Shown here in pieces: positions 26,987 to 36,728 of a stretch of DNA of 64,000 bases. The DNA comes from UTCHB3 sp008363265 (GTDB lineage Bacteria; Bacteroidota; Ignavibacteria; Ignavibacteriales; Ignavibacteriaceae). The stretch lies in NCBI GenBank assembly GCA_045863055.1, contig BTUW01000002.1:233711-297710 (forward strand), written 5' to 3'. The translations under genes and the position numbers were made by a program. Numbering within the stretch: position 1 is the first letter of the stretch; each line of letters begins with the position of its first letter. Below the pieces are notes generated by a model. That model was not told the DNA's origin and did not search any database. It worked only from the letters and a program-made list of their open reading frames with translations.

Positions 26987-28104
26987 GTCTTCGCTTCCTT
27001 TACCTCCGGAGATTTGGCTTCCTTCGGTTTTGCGTTCAGACCTATGTTCAGGAGGATCCCCAAAGAGGCACAGACTATTATGATCGCAGTTCCACCGTGG
27101 CTTATGAGAGGCAACGGAAGACCCGTAACAGGGAACACACCGATTGCAACCGCTGCATTTACAAACGCGTAGAGCGCGATCGAAAATGAGATCGAGAATG
27201 CCAGAAGTTTTCCGAATTTGTCCCTTGCGTTCTTCGCGATCAGGATGCCAAATACAAAGATTGAACTGTATAGTGCGAGCACCAGAAGAGTACCTGCCAA
27301 ACCGCCTTCCTCACCGGCAATGGCGAAAATGAAATCGCCGTATGCTTCCGGAAGGAAATGATCCCGCTGATGGCTCTTCCCGAGACCAAGTCCAAGCCAG
27401 CCGCCGCTTCCGAGTCCGTAAAGCGACTGCAGCACTTGAGGATGAAAATCACCGTTTCCGAAAATGGCAGATATGTGTGTCGATATCCTCTTGAAAGAGT
27501 GTGGTTTTATCAGGGCATATCCCAAAGCCAAAACCCCGCCTGATCCGGCGAAGGCCAGGAAGTGCCGCCTTTGGATACCGGCAACGAAAAGTGTGGCAAT
27601 TCCGGTTGTGAGTATCAGAACACCGTTGCTCACGTTTGGCTGCAGGAAGACAAGCCCGGCCACAATTCCGATCCAGATCATAGGATTTATTACACCGAGT
27701 CTAAGATCGGTTATGTCATCGCCAACCTTCTCGAGCATTACCGCGAGATGGATAAAAAGGAATAATTTCACCAGCTCGACCGGTTGAAACGAAACTCCGA
27801 ATATTGAAAGAACACGCATCGAACCCTTTATACTGGGCGCGAACAAAAACACCGAGATCAGAAGCAACACGCCGGATATCATCAGCCATTTGCTGTACCT
27901 TTTGTAATAACCGTAGTCGACAAACGCCAGTGCCGCCATTATGACCACCCCGAGAACTGCTTTCCAGATGTGGCCGCTGAAGAGATATTCAGCGTCTTCA
28001 AACTTGGTGCTCGAGAATGTACTGCTCGCGCTGAGTACGAGAAGTGACCCGATGATAACCAGTACAACCGCGCTTACGAAGATCATGAATGAGTAAAACT
28101 TCAT
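26965..28104 (-). CDS. ftsW: SEDS-family lipid II polymerase FtsW
   Basis: This 379-residue polytopic protein has about ten membrane segments. Family signatures are QPVELVKLFLF (extracellular loop region near residue 116), FLQPNVSNGVLIL, and the conserved SHQRDHFLPEAYGDFIFAIAGEE loop, ending with VTGLPLPLISHGG. It polymerises glycan strands together with the division PBP (ftsI in this cluster). Its ATG overlaps the murD stop (ATGA). A short charged C-terminus extends into the cytoplasm. Confidence 0.97.
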   Translation of the reverse strand: MKFYSFMIFVSAVVLVIIGSLLVLSASSTFSSTKFEDAEYLFSGHIWKAVLGVVIMAALAFVDYGYYKRYSKWLMISGVLLLISVFLFAPSIKGSMRVLSIFGVSFQPVELVKLFLFIHLAVMLEKVGDDITDLRLGVINPMIWIGIVAGLVFLQPNVSNGVLILTTGIATLFVAGIQRRHFLAFAGSGGVLALGYALIKPHSFKRISTHISAIFGNGDFHPQVLQSLYGLGSGGWLGLGLGKSHQRDHFLPEAYGDFIFAIAGEEGGLAGTLLVLALYSSIFVFGILIAKNARDKFGKLLAFSISFSIALYAFVNAAVAIGVFPVTGLPLPLISHGGTAIIIVCASLGILLNIGLNAKPKEAKSPEVKEAKTWQEQPV

Positions 28105-29453
28105 CCCGCTATCTCCTTTACCGCGGCCTTGAATACTTCACCGCGGTGCTCGTAGCTGTTGAACATGTCGAAACTTGCGCATGCGGGAGACAGAAGCACC
28201 ACTTCACCCGGAGAAGCTTCCATGTGACCGCGCTCGACACATTCACGAAGTGTGGTCAGATGGTCAACGGGCAAAATTGATGAAAAATAGTTTATCACTT
28301 TATCAGCCGACTCGCCGATCGCGTATATCTTTTTAACATTTTTCTGAACAAGATCTTTGATAAGGTCGTAATTATTCCCTTTGTCGATACCGCCGAGTAT
28401 GAGATGGATCGGCGAATCAAAACTTTTCAGAGCGTATATAACCGAGTCGACATTGGTCGCCTTCGAATCATTTATGTAAACTATCCCGTCGTTCGATGGT
28501 ACCGGTTCGAGTCTGTGCTCGACAGCGGCGAATGTTTGAAGTCCTTCAGTGATGGCTTCAACAGAAAGGCCCGCGTCGAAGGCCAGTGTGACCGCGGCTG
28601 CAGCGTTGGCATAGTTGTGCTCGCCGCGTATCTGCAGCCCGGCAACATCGAAAGAGAAAATTTCTTTTCCTTCAGACACTGCGATGATTTCATTGCCTCT
28701 CAGGAATGCACCTTCGGAGACCGCTGTTTTCGTTGAGAAATAACTGATCCGTGCTCCCTTGTGGCCGTGCTCCGTCGTAACGGGGTCATCATAGTTATAG
28801 AGGGAAATATCGTTTCCCGCCTGGTTCATGAATATCCGGTACTTGGAAGCGATATAGTTCTCAAATTTGTAACCGTACCTGTTCAGGTGATCCGGTGTGA
28901 TATTGAGAAGTGCCGCCCCTTTCGGCCTGAATCTTCTGATGAGATCAAGCTGAAAACTTGAAACTTCAAGTGCTATCAGTGTATCTTCATCACATTCAGT
29001 GACAATGTCAGAAAAAGCTATGCCGATGTTACCGGCAGTGAAAGCTTTCCTCCCTGAGAGCCTGAAAAGATGATAAAGGAGCGAGGTTGTGGTCGTTTTT
29101 CCGTTCGTACCGGTAATTGCATAGATCTGCCCCCTGCAGAGTGATGCGGCGAACTCTATCTCGCTGATCATCTTTATCCCTCTGTCGGCAGCGTCAACGA
29201 GAACTTTTGCTTCCATCGGCACACCTGGGGAGACGATCATCAGATCACAGTCGAAAACCTTTTCGGAATTTGCTCCGGCTTCGAATTCGATCCCTGCAAC
29301 AGCGAGTCTCTCACCCACTTCGCGCAGTTTATCGGGAGCACCGCTGTCGCTCACGAAAGGCACAGCACCTGTCCTCTTCGCAAGGTATGCTGCCGCCTCT
29401 CCGCTCCGGGCGGCTCCAATGATCGAAATTCTCAGGTTTTCGTAGTTTGTCAC
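28101..29453 (-). CDS. murD: UDP-MurNAc-L-Ala:D-Glu ligase
   Basis: This 450-residue Mur ligase adds D-Glu. The N-terminal Rossmann region reads RISIIGAARSGEAAAYLAKR; the ATP loop is AITGTNGKTTTTSL, the middle motif ALEVSSFQLD, and the third domain carries NDSKATNVDSV and LILGGIDKG, all diagnostic for MurD. The start is GTG at 29453, four bases after the mraY stop, with only a weak ribosome binding site, suggesting translational coupling. Confidence 0.97.
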   Translation of the reverse strand: MTNYENLRISIIGAARSGEAAAYLAKRTGAVPFVSDSGAPDKLREVGERLAVAGIEFEAGANSEKVFDCDLMIVSPGVPMEAKVLVDAADRGIKMISEIEFAASLCRGQIYAITGTNGKTTTTSLLYHLFRLSGRKAFTAGNIGIAFSDIVTECDEDTLIALEVSSFQLDLIRRFRPKGAALLNITPDHLNRYGYKFENYIASKYRIFMNQAGNDISLYNYDDPVTTEHGHKGARISYFSTKTAVSEGAFLRGNEIIAVSEGKEIFSFDVAGLQIRGEHNYANAAAAVTLAFDAGLSVEAITEGLQTFAAVEHRLEPVPSNDGIVYINDSKATNVDSVIYALKSFDSPIHLILGGIDKGNNYDLIKDLVQKNVKKIYAIGESADKVINYFSSILPVDHLTTLRECVERGHMEASPGEVVLLSPACASFDMFNSYEHRGEVFKAAVKEIAG

Positions 29454-29457
29454 TTTA

Positions 29458-30567
29458 TTATCTGATCTTGAAAGAAGTTAAACTGATGATCGCGAGAATG
29501 ATACCAATAATGTAGAATCTCATCACGATCTTTGGCTCTGCCCATCCCGCCATTTCGAAATGGTGGTGGATCGGAGCCATCTTGAAAAATCTTTTGCCCT
29601 CACCATATTTTTTCTTGGTGTACTTGAAATACGTCGTCTGAATAATTACCGAGATCGTTTCAAAGAAGAAAACTCCAGCGAGTATCGGCAACAGCAACTC
29701 TTTGCGAACCATTACTGAAATAATTCCAAGTGCCCCGCCAAGAGCCAGACTCCCGGTATCACCCATGAAAACCTGCGCAGGGAAGAAATTGTACCACAGA
29801 AAACCAAGTCCCGCGCCGATCAGCGCTGCAATAAATATTGTCAGCTCCCCTGATCCCTGCAGATACTGTATGTTCAGATAGTCGGAATAGATCATGTTAC
29901 CCGAAACGTAGCTTATTAAGCCCAGAGCGAGCATCGCGATAATTGTTAAACCGATCGCCAGACCATCGAGACCGTCGGTCAGATTTACCGCGTTTGAAGT
30001 GGCGGTGATAATAAAAACAACAGCCGGAATGTAAAGCAGATCGAGATCGAGATTAAGATCCTTGAAGAACGGGATCGTGGTCAGGCCCTGCACATCTGAA
30101 AATTCAGGAGAAAAATAAAGCACTGAACCAACGAGCAAGCCGACTGCCACCTGTCCCACAAGTTTGTACCGGGCAATGAGGCCGTTACGCATCTTTTTCA
30201 CCACCTTCAGGTAATCGTCCAGGAACCCGACACCGCCAAGCAGCATCGTACCAAGCAGCAGAAGCCATACATAGGTGCTCTTAAGATCACCCCATAACAG
30301 AACGGGAATGAAAACGCACACAAGGATTATAAGCCCACCCATCGTTGGAGTTCCTGCCTTGCTGAAATGGGATTTTGGACCAAAATCCTTGATCTTCTCA
30401 CCGATCTGATGCTCCTGCAATTTCTTGATGATCCTTGGGCCAAAATAGAAAGCCATGAAAAGACCTGTGATCGCTGCAACGGCTGACCTGAATGTGAGGT
30501 ATTTCACCATATCGAGACCGGGCGGATTGAAGGCCTTATTGAGGTATTCAAGCAGATAATAGAGCAT
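29458..30567 (-). CDS. mraY: Phospho-MurNAc-pentapeptide transferase MraY
   Basis: This 369-residue integral membrane enzyme makes lipid I from UDP-MurNAc-pentapeptide and undecaprenyl phosphate. It has about ten membrane segments, the KAGTPTMGGLI loop, catalytic aspartates in FLDDYLKV and NLTDGLDGLA, and the APIHHHFE histidine cluster in the last cytoplasmic loop. Its ATG directly follows the murF stop (TAGATG). Confidence 0.98.
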   Translation of the reverse strand: MLYYLLEYLNKAFNPPGLDMVKYLTFRSAVAAITGLFMAFYFGPRIIKKLQEHQIGEKIKDFGPKSHFSKAGTPTMGGLIILVCVFIPVLLWGDLKSTYVWLLLLGTMLLGGVGFLDDYLKVVKKMRNGLIARYKLVGQVAVGLLVGSVLYFSPEFSDVQGLTTIPFFKDLNLDLDLLYIPAVVFIITATSNAVNLTDGLDGLAIGLTIIAMLALGLISYVSGNMIYSDYLNIQYLQGSGELTIFIAALIGAGLGFLWYNFFPAQVFMGDTGSLALGGALGIISVMVRKELLLPILAGVFFFETISVIIQTTYFKYTKKKYGEGKRFFKMAPIHHHFEMAGWAEPKIVMRFYIIGIILAIISLTSFKIR

Positions 30568-31950
30568 CTATTTCCCTTTTTCCTTCAAAAATTCAACAAT
30601 TGTTTCCATTTTCATTCCCCGCGAGCCTTTTACAAGCACCAAAGAATCCATCAGATCGATCTTCGACAGATGTTCAATGATCTCTTCTTTGTTCTTGAAA
30701 TGGAGTGCACTGATCCCATAAGTCTTTAGCGCCTTCTGCAACTCTTTCATGTTCTTACCGGTAAGAATTGCCTGACCGATCTTCGCGATCTTGATATTTT
30801 TCGCCAGACCGGCATGCATCACGGGCGCATCATCACCAAGTTCAAACATGTCTCCGAGAACAACGATCCTCCTGCTGTGGATCAGATCTTTACTCATCGC
30901 TTCAAAAGCGCTTTTCATGCTCTCCGGATTCGCATTGTATGTGTCATCGATGAGGCTGAACCCTCTGAGCGGGGTTCTGTTCATTCTCCCTTTCGGAGGT
31001 TTAACTGCTGCGAACGCCTTGCCGATCTCCTGTAGTGACATCCCGCACTCGCCGGCAATTGCTGCTGCCACCAGTGCGTTATCACAATTCTTCTTTCCGT
31101 AAAGCCCCAGTTCGAACTTTACAGATTCATTTCCCTTCTCAATTTTCATCACCGGCAGCCCGCTCTCAGAATAGTGAAGTATCTGCCCGTTAACCATACC
31201 GGCACCCCTCATTGAAAGGGTAATTGCCTCGGGATACTGCTTAAGCAATCTGTTCAGGAATGGATCATCAAGGTTCAGATATACCTTTCCGCCGCGTTTG
31301 TGAGTTACTTCAAGCAGTGCCTGCTTCTCTTTTTTAACACCCGAACGGTTAATCAGAAACTCAAGATGTGAATCACCAATGTTCGTTATAACCGCATGAT
31401 CCGGATTGGCTATTCCTGCAGAATATGCGATCTCTCCAAAATGGTTTGTACCGATCTCACAGACGATGAAGTCAGTGTCGCTACCCGCTTCAAGTAATGT
31501 AAGAGGCACGCCTATATGATTGTTGTTGTTTGCCGATGTTGCCACTATCCGGTGTTTTGAGCCGAGCAGTGTTGCGAGCATATCCTTCGTTGTTGTCTTG
31601 CCGTTGCTTCCGGTTATACCGATAACGGGAGCACACTTACCCGCTCTCCATGCTCCGGCAATGCTCCCAAAAGCTTTTACAGTATCGGGAGCACCTATTA
31701 CAGGAGCACCATTTGCTGCAAAATGCCCGAATTTACGGCTTTTTACAACAACAGCCGCGGCACCCGCCTTCAGAACATCCGCTATGAAATCATGCCCGTC
31801 GAATCTCTCACCCTTGACCGCTACAAAAAGTGCACCCGGAGTTACTTTTCTTGAATCGATAACCACAGATGAGAACACACTCCTCTCATCAAGATTCGCG
31901 ATCTTAAACTCGTTGTCTTTTATAGCAAGTATATCTTTTAGCGTGATCAT
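30568..31950 (-). CDS. murF: UDP-MurNAc-tripeptide:D-Ala-D-Ala ligase
   Basis: This 460-residue Mur ligase adds D-Ala-D-Ala. The ATP loop is VIGITGSNGKTTTKDML, the middle motif EIGTNHFGEI, and the C-terminal domain contains DDTYNANPESM and VLGDMFELG, the MurF pattern. ATG start. Its leader is unusual: the whole 41-bp space to murE is a heptamer repeat array and no normal Shine-Dalgarno sequence sits at the usual distance, although each repeat unit carries AGG on the coding strand. Confidence 0.97.
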   Translation of the reverse strand: MITLKDILAIKDNEFKIANLDERSVFSSVVIDSRKVTPGALFVAVKGERFDGHDFIADVLKAGAAAVVVKSRKFGHFAANGAPVIGAPDTVKAFGSIAGAWRAGKCAPVIGITGSNGKTTTKDMLATLLGSKHRIVATSANNNNHIGVPLTLLEAGSDTDFIVCEIGTNHFGEIAYSAGIANPDHAVITNIGDSHLEFLINRSGVKKEKQALLEVTHKRGGKVYLNLDDPFLNRLLKQYPEAITLSMRGAGMVNGQILHYSESGLPVMKIEKGNESVKFELGLYGKKNCDNALVAAAIAGECGMSLQEIGKAFAAVKPPKGRMNRTPLRGFSLIDDTYNANPESMKSAFEAMSKDLIHSRRIVVLGDMFELGDDAPVMHAGLAKNIKIAKIGQAILTGKNMKELQKALKTYGISALHFKNKEEIIEHLSKIDLMDSLVLVKGSRGMKMETIVEFLKEKGK

Positions 31951-31957
31951 GTATCGT

Positions 31958-31999
31958 TAATACCTAATACCTAATACCTAATACCTAATACCTAGAACC
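31958..31999. repeat. Tandem TAATACC heptamer array at the murE/murF junction
   Basis: Five perfect copies (31958-31992) are followed by one imperfect copy (TAGAACC, 31993-31999). On the coding strand the unit is GGTATTA and the array starts within the TAG stop of murE and fills the space up to the murF start. The same unit recurs at 61070-61133. As the unit is seven bases, copy-number change would shift spacing in the murF leader but no reading frame. Confidence 0.9.
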
Positions 32000-33464
32000 T
32001 GATCTCATTAAGGTATTTCTCAGCAACTTCCCTGTCGGAGAAGTGTGATTTGACACCTTTCACAATTTGATAAGTCTCGTGTCCCTTCCCTGCCACAAGG
32101 ATTATGGCATTTTCCGGACTTTCGAGAATTGCTTTCTTAATCGCCTCTTCGCGGTCAACTTCAACAATGAAGTTCTCTTTTTCGATTCCACCCACTACTT
32201 CCCTGATAATTTCGTCCGGGTCTTCATCCCTTGGATTATCGCTGGTTATTACTGCTTTGGCCGACATTTCCGAGGCTATCTTCCCCATAACAGGGCGTTT
32301 GGTTTTATCCCTGTTACCGCCGCATCCGACTACAGTATACACAGGCGACTCACCCGCGAGACTGTTGATGCTTATCAGCACCTGCTCAAGCGCACCGGGG
32401 CTGTGAGCGTAATCGATCAATACTTTCTTCTCCCCTTTTTTTATAAGCTCGAACCGGCCATCGACCTGAGGGGTCTCAGCTATTGCTTCGGCAACAAGGT
32501 CTTTGTCGTAACCCGACTCAACCATCAGGGTGTATGCTGCGGCCGCGTTGAACGCGTTGAACTCGCCAACAAGATTCGTTCTAAGATCAGTCTTTACTCC
32601 TCCGTGATCGATCGTGAACGAGGTTCCTGAAAAATCGAATGAGATATTTTCGAGTCTGTAATTACCACCTAGTTTTCCAAAACTGATCTTTCTTCCTTCA
32701 GTATCCTTCGAAATAAAGCAGCCGAATTCATCGTCAATATTGTAAACTGCAGGGGCTCCCGTTTTCAAACCATCGAAAAGAATCTTCTTTGCTGAGGCGT
32801 AATCGTCCATCGTTTCGTGGAAATCGCGGTGCTCGCTCGAAAGGTTGGTGAATATGGCACCATCGAAATCGAGTCCATGGGTCCGCTTCAGGAAAAGCGA
32901 GTGGGATGAAGCCTCCATTACCGCGGCAGTACATCCCTCAGCAACCATTCTCGCGAAAAGAGCGTTGAGTTCAACCGATTCCGGTGTGGTAAGCTCGGTC
33001 GGTATCGTTTCATCCCCGATCATGTTTGCAATGGTTCCTATCAGTCCCGTCTTGTGTCCCGCTTTTTCAAGCACTTTTTTGATAAAAAATGTTGTGGTCG
33101 TTTTTCCCTTGGTTCCGGTCACCCCGTACAGACGGAGTTTCCTGGATGGGAAACCATAATAAGCTGCCGAGAGGCTCGCGAGTGCCTTTCTTGTGTCGGC
33201 TACCACAATTTTCGCCTGACCGCTTCTCCTGAATATTTCATCGGGTATTGAGTAAAGATCTTCGACCACGATGGCAGCTGCTCCCTTACTGTATGCATCC
33301 AGAGCATAAAGATGTCCATCGGTCTTGTAACCTTTTACTGCTACAAATATCGAGTCCTTTGTCACTTTCGCTGAATTATAGCAAATGCCGGTGATCTCAT
33401 TCGCGAAGAAATCGCCGGTTAGCTGGATGACTGTCAGGTGATCTAAAATTTCGTTAAGTCTCAT
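31992..33464 (-). CDS. murE: UDP-MurNAc-dipeptide:meso-DAP ligase
   Basis: This 490-residue Mur ligase adds the third stem-peptide residue. The ATP loop is GVTGTKGKTTTT (114-124) and the middle motif is MEASSHSL. The substrate motif DNPR (409-412) in ITSDNPRDEDP is that of the meso-diaminopimelate-adding enzymes rather than the lysine type, so the peptidoglycan is predicted to be mDAP-linked. It starts two bases after the ftsI stop. Its stop codon TAG is the first part of the heptamer array. Confidence 0.98.
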   Translation of the reverse strand: MRLNEILDHLTVIQLTGDFFANEITGICYNSAKVTKDSIFVAVKGYKTDGHLYALDAYSKGAAAIVVEDLYSIPDEIFRRSGQAKIVVADTRKALASLSAAYYGFPSRKLRLYGVTGTKGKTTTTFFIKKVLEKAGHKTGLIGTIANMIGDETIPTELTTPESVELNALFARMVAEGCTAAVMEASSHSLFLKRTHGLDFDGAIFTNLSSEHRDFHETMDDYASAKKILFDGLKTGAPAVYNIDDEFGCFISKDTEGRKISFGKLGGNYRLENISFDFSGTSFTIDHGGVKTDLRTNLVGEFNAFNAAAAYTLMVESGYDKDLVAEAIAETPQVDGRFELIKKGEKKVLIDYAHSPGALEQVLISINSLAGESPVYTVVGCGGNRDKTKRPVMGKIASEMSAKAVITSDNPRDEDPDEIIREVVGGIEKENFIVEVDREEAIKKAILESPENAIILVAGKGHETYQIVKGVKSHFSDREVAEKYLNEIRF

Positions 33465-33466
33465 GT

Positions 33467-35479
33467 CTAATAAATATTTGTTCCGGTTATCGCGCGTTCC
33501 TGTAACGTCAGGTGGATATTGCTTCCTTTGGCGGGCTTTCCGCCAGGTTTAATACTCTGTTCAATTACACGGCCCGTGCCTGACCAGGTCAGTTTAAGGT
33601 CAAATTTTCTTATGACCGCGATCGCGTCTTTAAGCGCCACCCCTTTCAGATCGGGCATTTTATCACTGGCGATGGCTTTCGGGTCAACGGTTTTTATTTT
33701 TACCATTGAAGTGTTTGCTGTTTCTTCAGGTTCGTTCTCCACGTCACCTTCGGCCTTGATCACTTCAATGTCCTCTTCTTCAATTTTTTCTTCATTTTTG
33801 CGGCCGGGAAGTTTCTTTGGATCCTTACCGAGTATCCTGGCGGCGACATTTCTGAAGACGGGAGCAGCAACTTCACCGCCTGTTATTCCCACACTTTTTG
33901 GAGAATTAACGAGAATAAGGCAAATATATTTGGGAGCATCAGCCGGGAAAAAACCAACAAAAGAGGAATTATAGCGCTCTTTTGAGTACTTTCCATCAAC
34001 TATCCGGCGCGATGTACCGGTCTTGCCACCGATCTTCACTCCCTCAATTGCCGCCCTTTTACCCGTCCCTTTGTCAACTACATCCGTCATAAGCACACGC
34101 ATCAGTTTAGAGGTTTCAGAGGTGATCACATCCCTGACCTTCACCGGCGTGTTCAAAATGTTTGTTTTTCCGTCAGTGTCCTTGATCTCTTTAACGATGT
34201 AAGGTTTGTAAAGAATTCCGCCATTGATCAGTGCGGAATAAGCGGTGATCAACTGAATCGGAGTAACGGAGATGCCGTATCCGTAGGCGATCGAACCCTT
34301 TGTGGTCCCTGACCACTCAGCCGGGAGCATAAGGCGTCCCTTCACTTCACCCGGCAGACCGGAATAGGTGTAGTTGCCGAATCCAAAACTTCTTAAATAC
34401 TGGTAAAACTCATCTTTTTCGATCTTTTGTGAGAGTTTTACCATACCGATATTGCTGGAATATCTGATCACTTCCCTCACCGACATCGAAGCTGCCGCGT
34501 GATGATCCTTGATCTCCTTCCCCATAAAACTGTATCTGCCGTTCTCGGTATTAACCATTGTACCTGGTGTGGCCAGACCTTTATCAAGAACACCCGCCAT
34601 CGCGATACCCTTGAATGTCGAACCGGGCTCATAAACGTCGGAAATCGCCTTGTTTCTTCTTATCTCATCGGAAAAATCCATGTATTTTCCAGGATCATAC
34701 GAAGGATAGTTCGCCAGGGCGAGTATTTCACCAGTGTTCGGGTCCATTACAATGCCTGTGGCACTTTCGGCTTTTGCCGCTTTAACGCCTTGCATAAGTT
34801 CGGTTTCCAGAGCCGACTGAATTCCCCTGTCGATGGTCAGTACAATGTTGCCGCCGGGAACAGCATCCCGGTAATTCTCCGGAAGGATAGCCATAATATT
34901 GCCAAGTCCATCCTTGCGGACAAACCGGCTTCCTTCCTTGCCTTTCAACTGAGTATCAAATGAAGATTCGATCCCGTCGGTTCCCTTGCCCTGATAGTTC
35001 ACGAAACCCGTGATATGGGAAGCAAGAGCCTTGTACTCATAAACCCTGGCAGGGTCTTCCTTGAAGATCAGACCGTCTGCAACAAAGTTTTTAAGCTTAC
35101 TGGCCTTTTTGGCATCAACACTCTTTAAAATGACGAATGTCTTCTTTGCCGAGTCGATCTTCGCTTTAAGATCGGAATAACTGTATCCGAGCGAATCCGC
35201 GAGCACCCTGGCGATAAGGGAATCTTTCTTGAACTTCCTTGCAAGTCTCGGATCAACCGAGAATGTCACCTCATCCCTGTTGTAAACCAGAATGGTCCCG
35301 TTCCGGTCGAAGATCGATCCGCGTGAAGCGGGAAGTGGTTCCATACCCATCTGCTGTCTTCGGGCAAAATAATCAAGGTCGTCCGCCATCACAACCTGCA
35401 CAAAAACGAGCCTGGAGATGAGAACCAGAAGAAATATCGCCATACCTGCGATCACTATGAGGAGTCGGTTCGTGCTCAT
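33467..35479 (-). CDS. ftsI: Division transpeptidase (class B PBP) with C-terminal PASTA domain
   Basis: This 670-residue protein has an N-terminal membrane anchor (about 5-30), a PBP dimer domain (RGSIFDRNGTILVYN) and the transpeptidase domain with SxxK (Ser287 in PGSTFKGI), SxN (YSSNIGMVK) and KTGT (GGKTGTSRR). A Glu-rich linker (about 555-600) leads to a single PASTA domain (about 608-665, MPDLKGVALKDAI) that may bind uncrosslinked peptidoglycan. It works with FtsW in septal synthesis. The PASTA ending is the layout of SpoVD/PBP2x-type enzymes. Its ATG overlaps the ftsL stop (ATGA). Confidence 0.97.
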   Translation of the reverse strand: MSTNRLLIVIAGMAIFLLVLISRLVFVQVVMADDLDYFARRQQMGMEPLPASRGSIFDRNGTILVYNRDEVTFSVDPRLARKFKKDSLIARVLADSLGYSYSDLKAKIDSAKKTFVILKSVDAKKASKLKNFVADGLIFKEDPARVYEYKALASHITGFVNYQGKGTDGIESSFDTQLKGKEGSRFVRKDGLGNIMAILPENYRDAVPGGNIVLTIDRGIQSALETELMQGVKAAKAESATGIVMDPNTGEILALANYPSYDPGKYMDFSDEIRRNKAISDVYEPGSTFKGIAMAGVLDKGLATPGTMVNTENGRYSFMGKEIKDHHAAASMSVREVIRYSSNIGMVKLSQKIEKDEFYQYLRSFGFGNYTYSGLPGEVKGRLMLPAEWSGTTKGSIAYGYGISVTPIQLITAYSALINGGILYKPYIVKEIKDTDGKTNILNTPVKVRDVITSETSKLMRVLMTDVVDKGTGKRAAIEGVKIGGKTGTSRRIVDGKYSKERYNSSFVGFFPADAPKYICLILVNSPKSVGITGGEVAAPVFRNVAARILGKDPKKLPGRKNEEKIEEEDIEVIKAEGDVENEPEETANTSMVKIKTVDPKAIASDKMPDLKGVALKDAIAVIRKFDLKLTWSGTGRVIEQSIKPGGKPAKGSNIHLTLQERAITGTNIY

Positions 35480-35805
35480 TCCGAAAGGGTGTTTATTTTT
35501 TCTTCAAATTTCATTATCTCATCAGCTGACAGCACCAAAGGAGCAAGGGTGTCTTCGGCCATTGTAAGACCGAGCTTTTCCGACGCAAGAGGCATCAGGT
35601 TATCCTTCGAAACCAGTTTGTCGAGAACTGCCTTGTTCGAGTTGATCACCGATCTTTCAAGCTTGATCTCCTGCTTAAGATCATCGATCACACGGGTCAG
35701 ACGGTTCCCTTCGATGTTCATGCTTATGTTTAAATAAAGCATGAACCCGGTAACAACCGCGAACAGGAGAAAAACGGCGATGTTCTTTTTGTACGATTTC
35801 TTCAT
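35476..35805 (-). CDS. ftsL: FtsL-like division protein
   Basis: This 109-residue bitopic protein has a short basic N-terminus, one membrane segment (about 9-28) and a periplasmic coiled coil (RLTRVIDDLKQEIKLERSVI), then a short region rich in LGL. Sequence similarity across FtsL is very low; size, topology and position between rsmH and ftsI make the call. It would form the FtsQLB-like subcomplex. It overlaps rsmH by one base (TGATG) and ftsI by four. Confidence 0.85.
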   Translation of the reverse strand: MKKSYKKNIAVFLLFAVVTGFMLYLNISMNIEGNRLTRVIDDLKQEIKLERSVINSNKAVLDKLVSKDNLMPLASEKLGLTMAEDTLAPLVLSADEIMKFEEKINTLSE

Positions 35806-36728
35806 CAGATCTTTTGCGCAGCTCTAAGCTTCCCGCTTCTGGCCCTTCTGTTTAGCGCCACTTCGGCGGCTGAGGGGGAAACAGGCTTTCTTGTAAGGAT
35901 TTTTAAGGTTGACACCTTGTCACAAACGCAAACCGGAAAGTTCGGCGGACAGATACATCCTTTTTCCTCTTCCTTGAAAAATTCTTTTACTATCCTGTCT
36001 TCGAGCGAGTGATAAGTGAGGATCACCAACCTGCCACCCGGCTGCAGAAGTGTAACAGACTCCTTTAAAAACTCTTTAAGAGAGTCAAGCTCCCCGTTCA
36101 CCTCTATACGGAGAGCCTGAAATACTCTCGATAACCGTTTAAATAAATACCTTTGCGGAGTAACCGACTCGAGCAGTTGAGCAAGATCGGTTGTGGTTTT
36201 GAACGGCTTCCTCTCACGGTATTTCACGATAAGACCGGCGATAAAACCACTTTGTATCTCCTCACCAAAGTCCCTGAAGATGTTCGCCAGCTGATGCGCC
36301 TCAAGATTATTGAGAAGCCATGAAGCAGGCTTTCCTTCGGATTTGTTCATCCTGAGATCGAGAGGGGCAGTAACACGGTAAGAGAACCCCTCCTCTTCAG
36401 CATCAAGCTGATAGGATGAAACCCCCAGATCGGCAAAAATGCCGCTAAAACCGTCGATCTGCTCTAACTTCGCGGCAATTCCAATTTTCGTGAAATTGAA
36501 GTTGTAGAGCCTGACCCGGCTGTCGGTCGAAAATTCTTCTTGAGATTTTTTGAAGACGATCTGATCAAGGTCGGTGCCTATCAATACGGCATCTTCCGAA
36601 AGTTCCGCAAGGAATCTCCGGGAATGTCCGCCAAAACCGAATGTACCGTCGAAGTATGCCCCGTTCTTCTCTGTGATGAGAAAATCGATCGACTCCTTCA
36701 GGAGTACCGGGCTATGAAATTGGTCCAT
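35805..36728 (-). CDS. rsmH: 16S rRNA m4C1402 methyltransferase RsmH
   Basis: This 307-residue SAM-dependent enzyme methylates N4 of C1402 in 16S rRNA. It opens HSPVLLKESIDFL, has SAM motif I DGTFGFGGHSR, then the GIFADLGVSSYQLD segment, FQALRIEVNGEL and LTYHSLEDRIVK, all typical. The CxCP-like cysteines near residue 255 (CICPPNFPVCVC) are also seen in relatives. Its start lies inside mraZ (17 bp overlap). Confidence 0.97.
   Translation of the reverse strand: MDQFHSPVLLKESIDFLITEKNGAYFDGTFGFGGHSRRFLAELSEDAVLIGTDLDQIVFKKSQEEFSTDSRVRLYNFNFTKIGIAAKLEQIDGFSGIFADLGVSSYQLDAEEEGFSYRVTAPLDLRMNKSEGKPASWLLNNLEAHQLANIFRDFGEEIQSGFIAGLIVKYRERKPFKTTTDLAQLLESVTPQRYLFKRLSRVFQALRIEVNGELDSLKEFLKESVTLLQPGGRLVILTYHSLEDRIVKEFFKEEEKGCICPPNFPVCVCDKVSTLKILTRKPVSPSAAEVALNRRARSGKLRAAQKI

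Noticed and set aside
31958..31999. Possible CRISPR-like array
   Set aside because: The unit is seven bases with no spacers; it is a simple tandem repeat and no cas genes are present.
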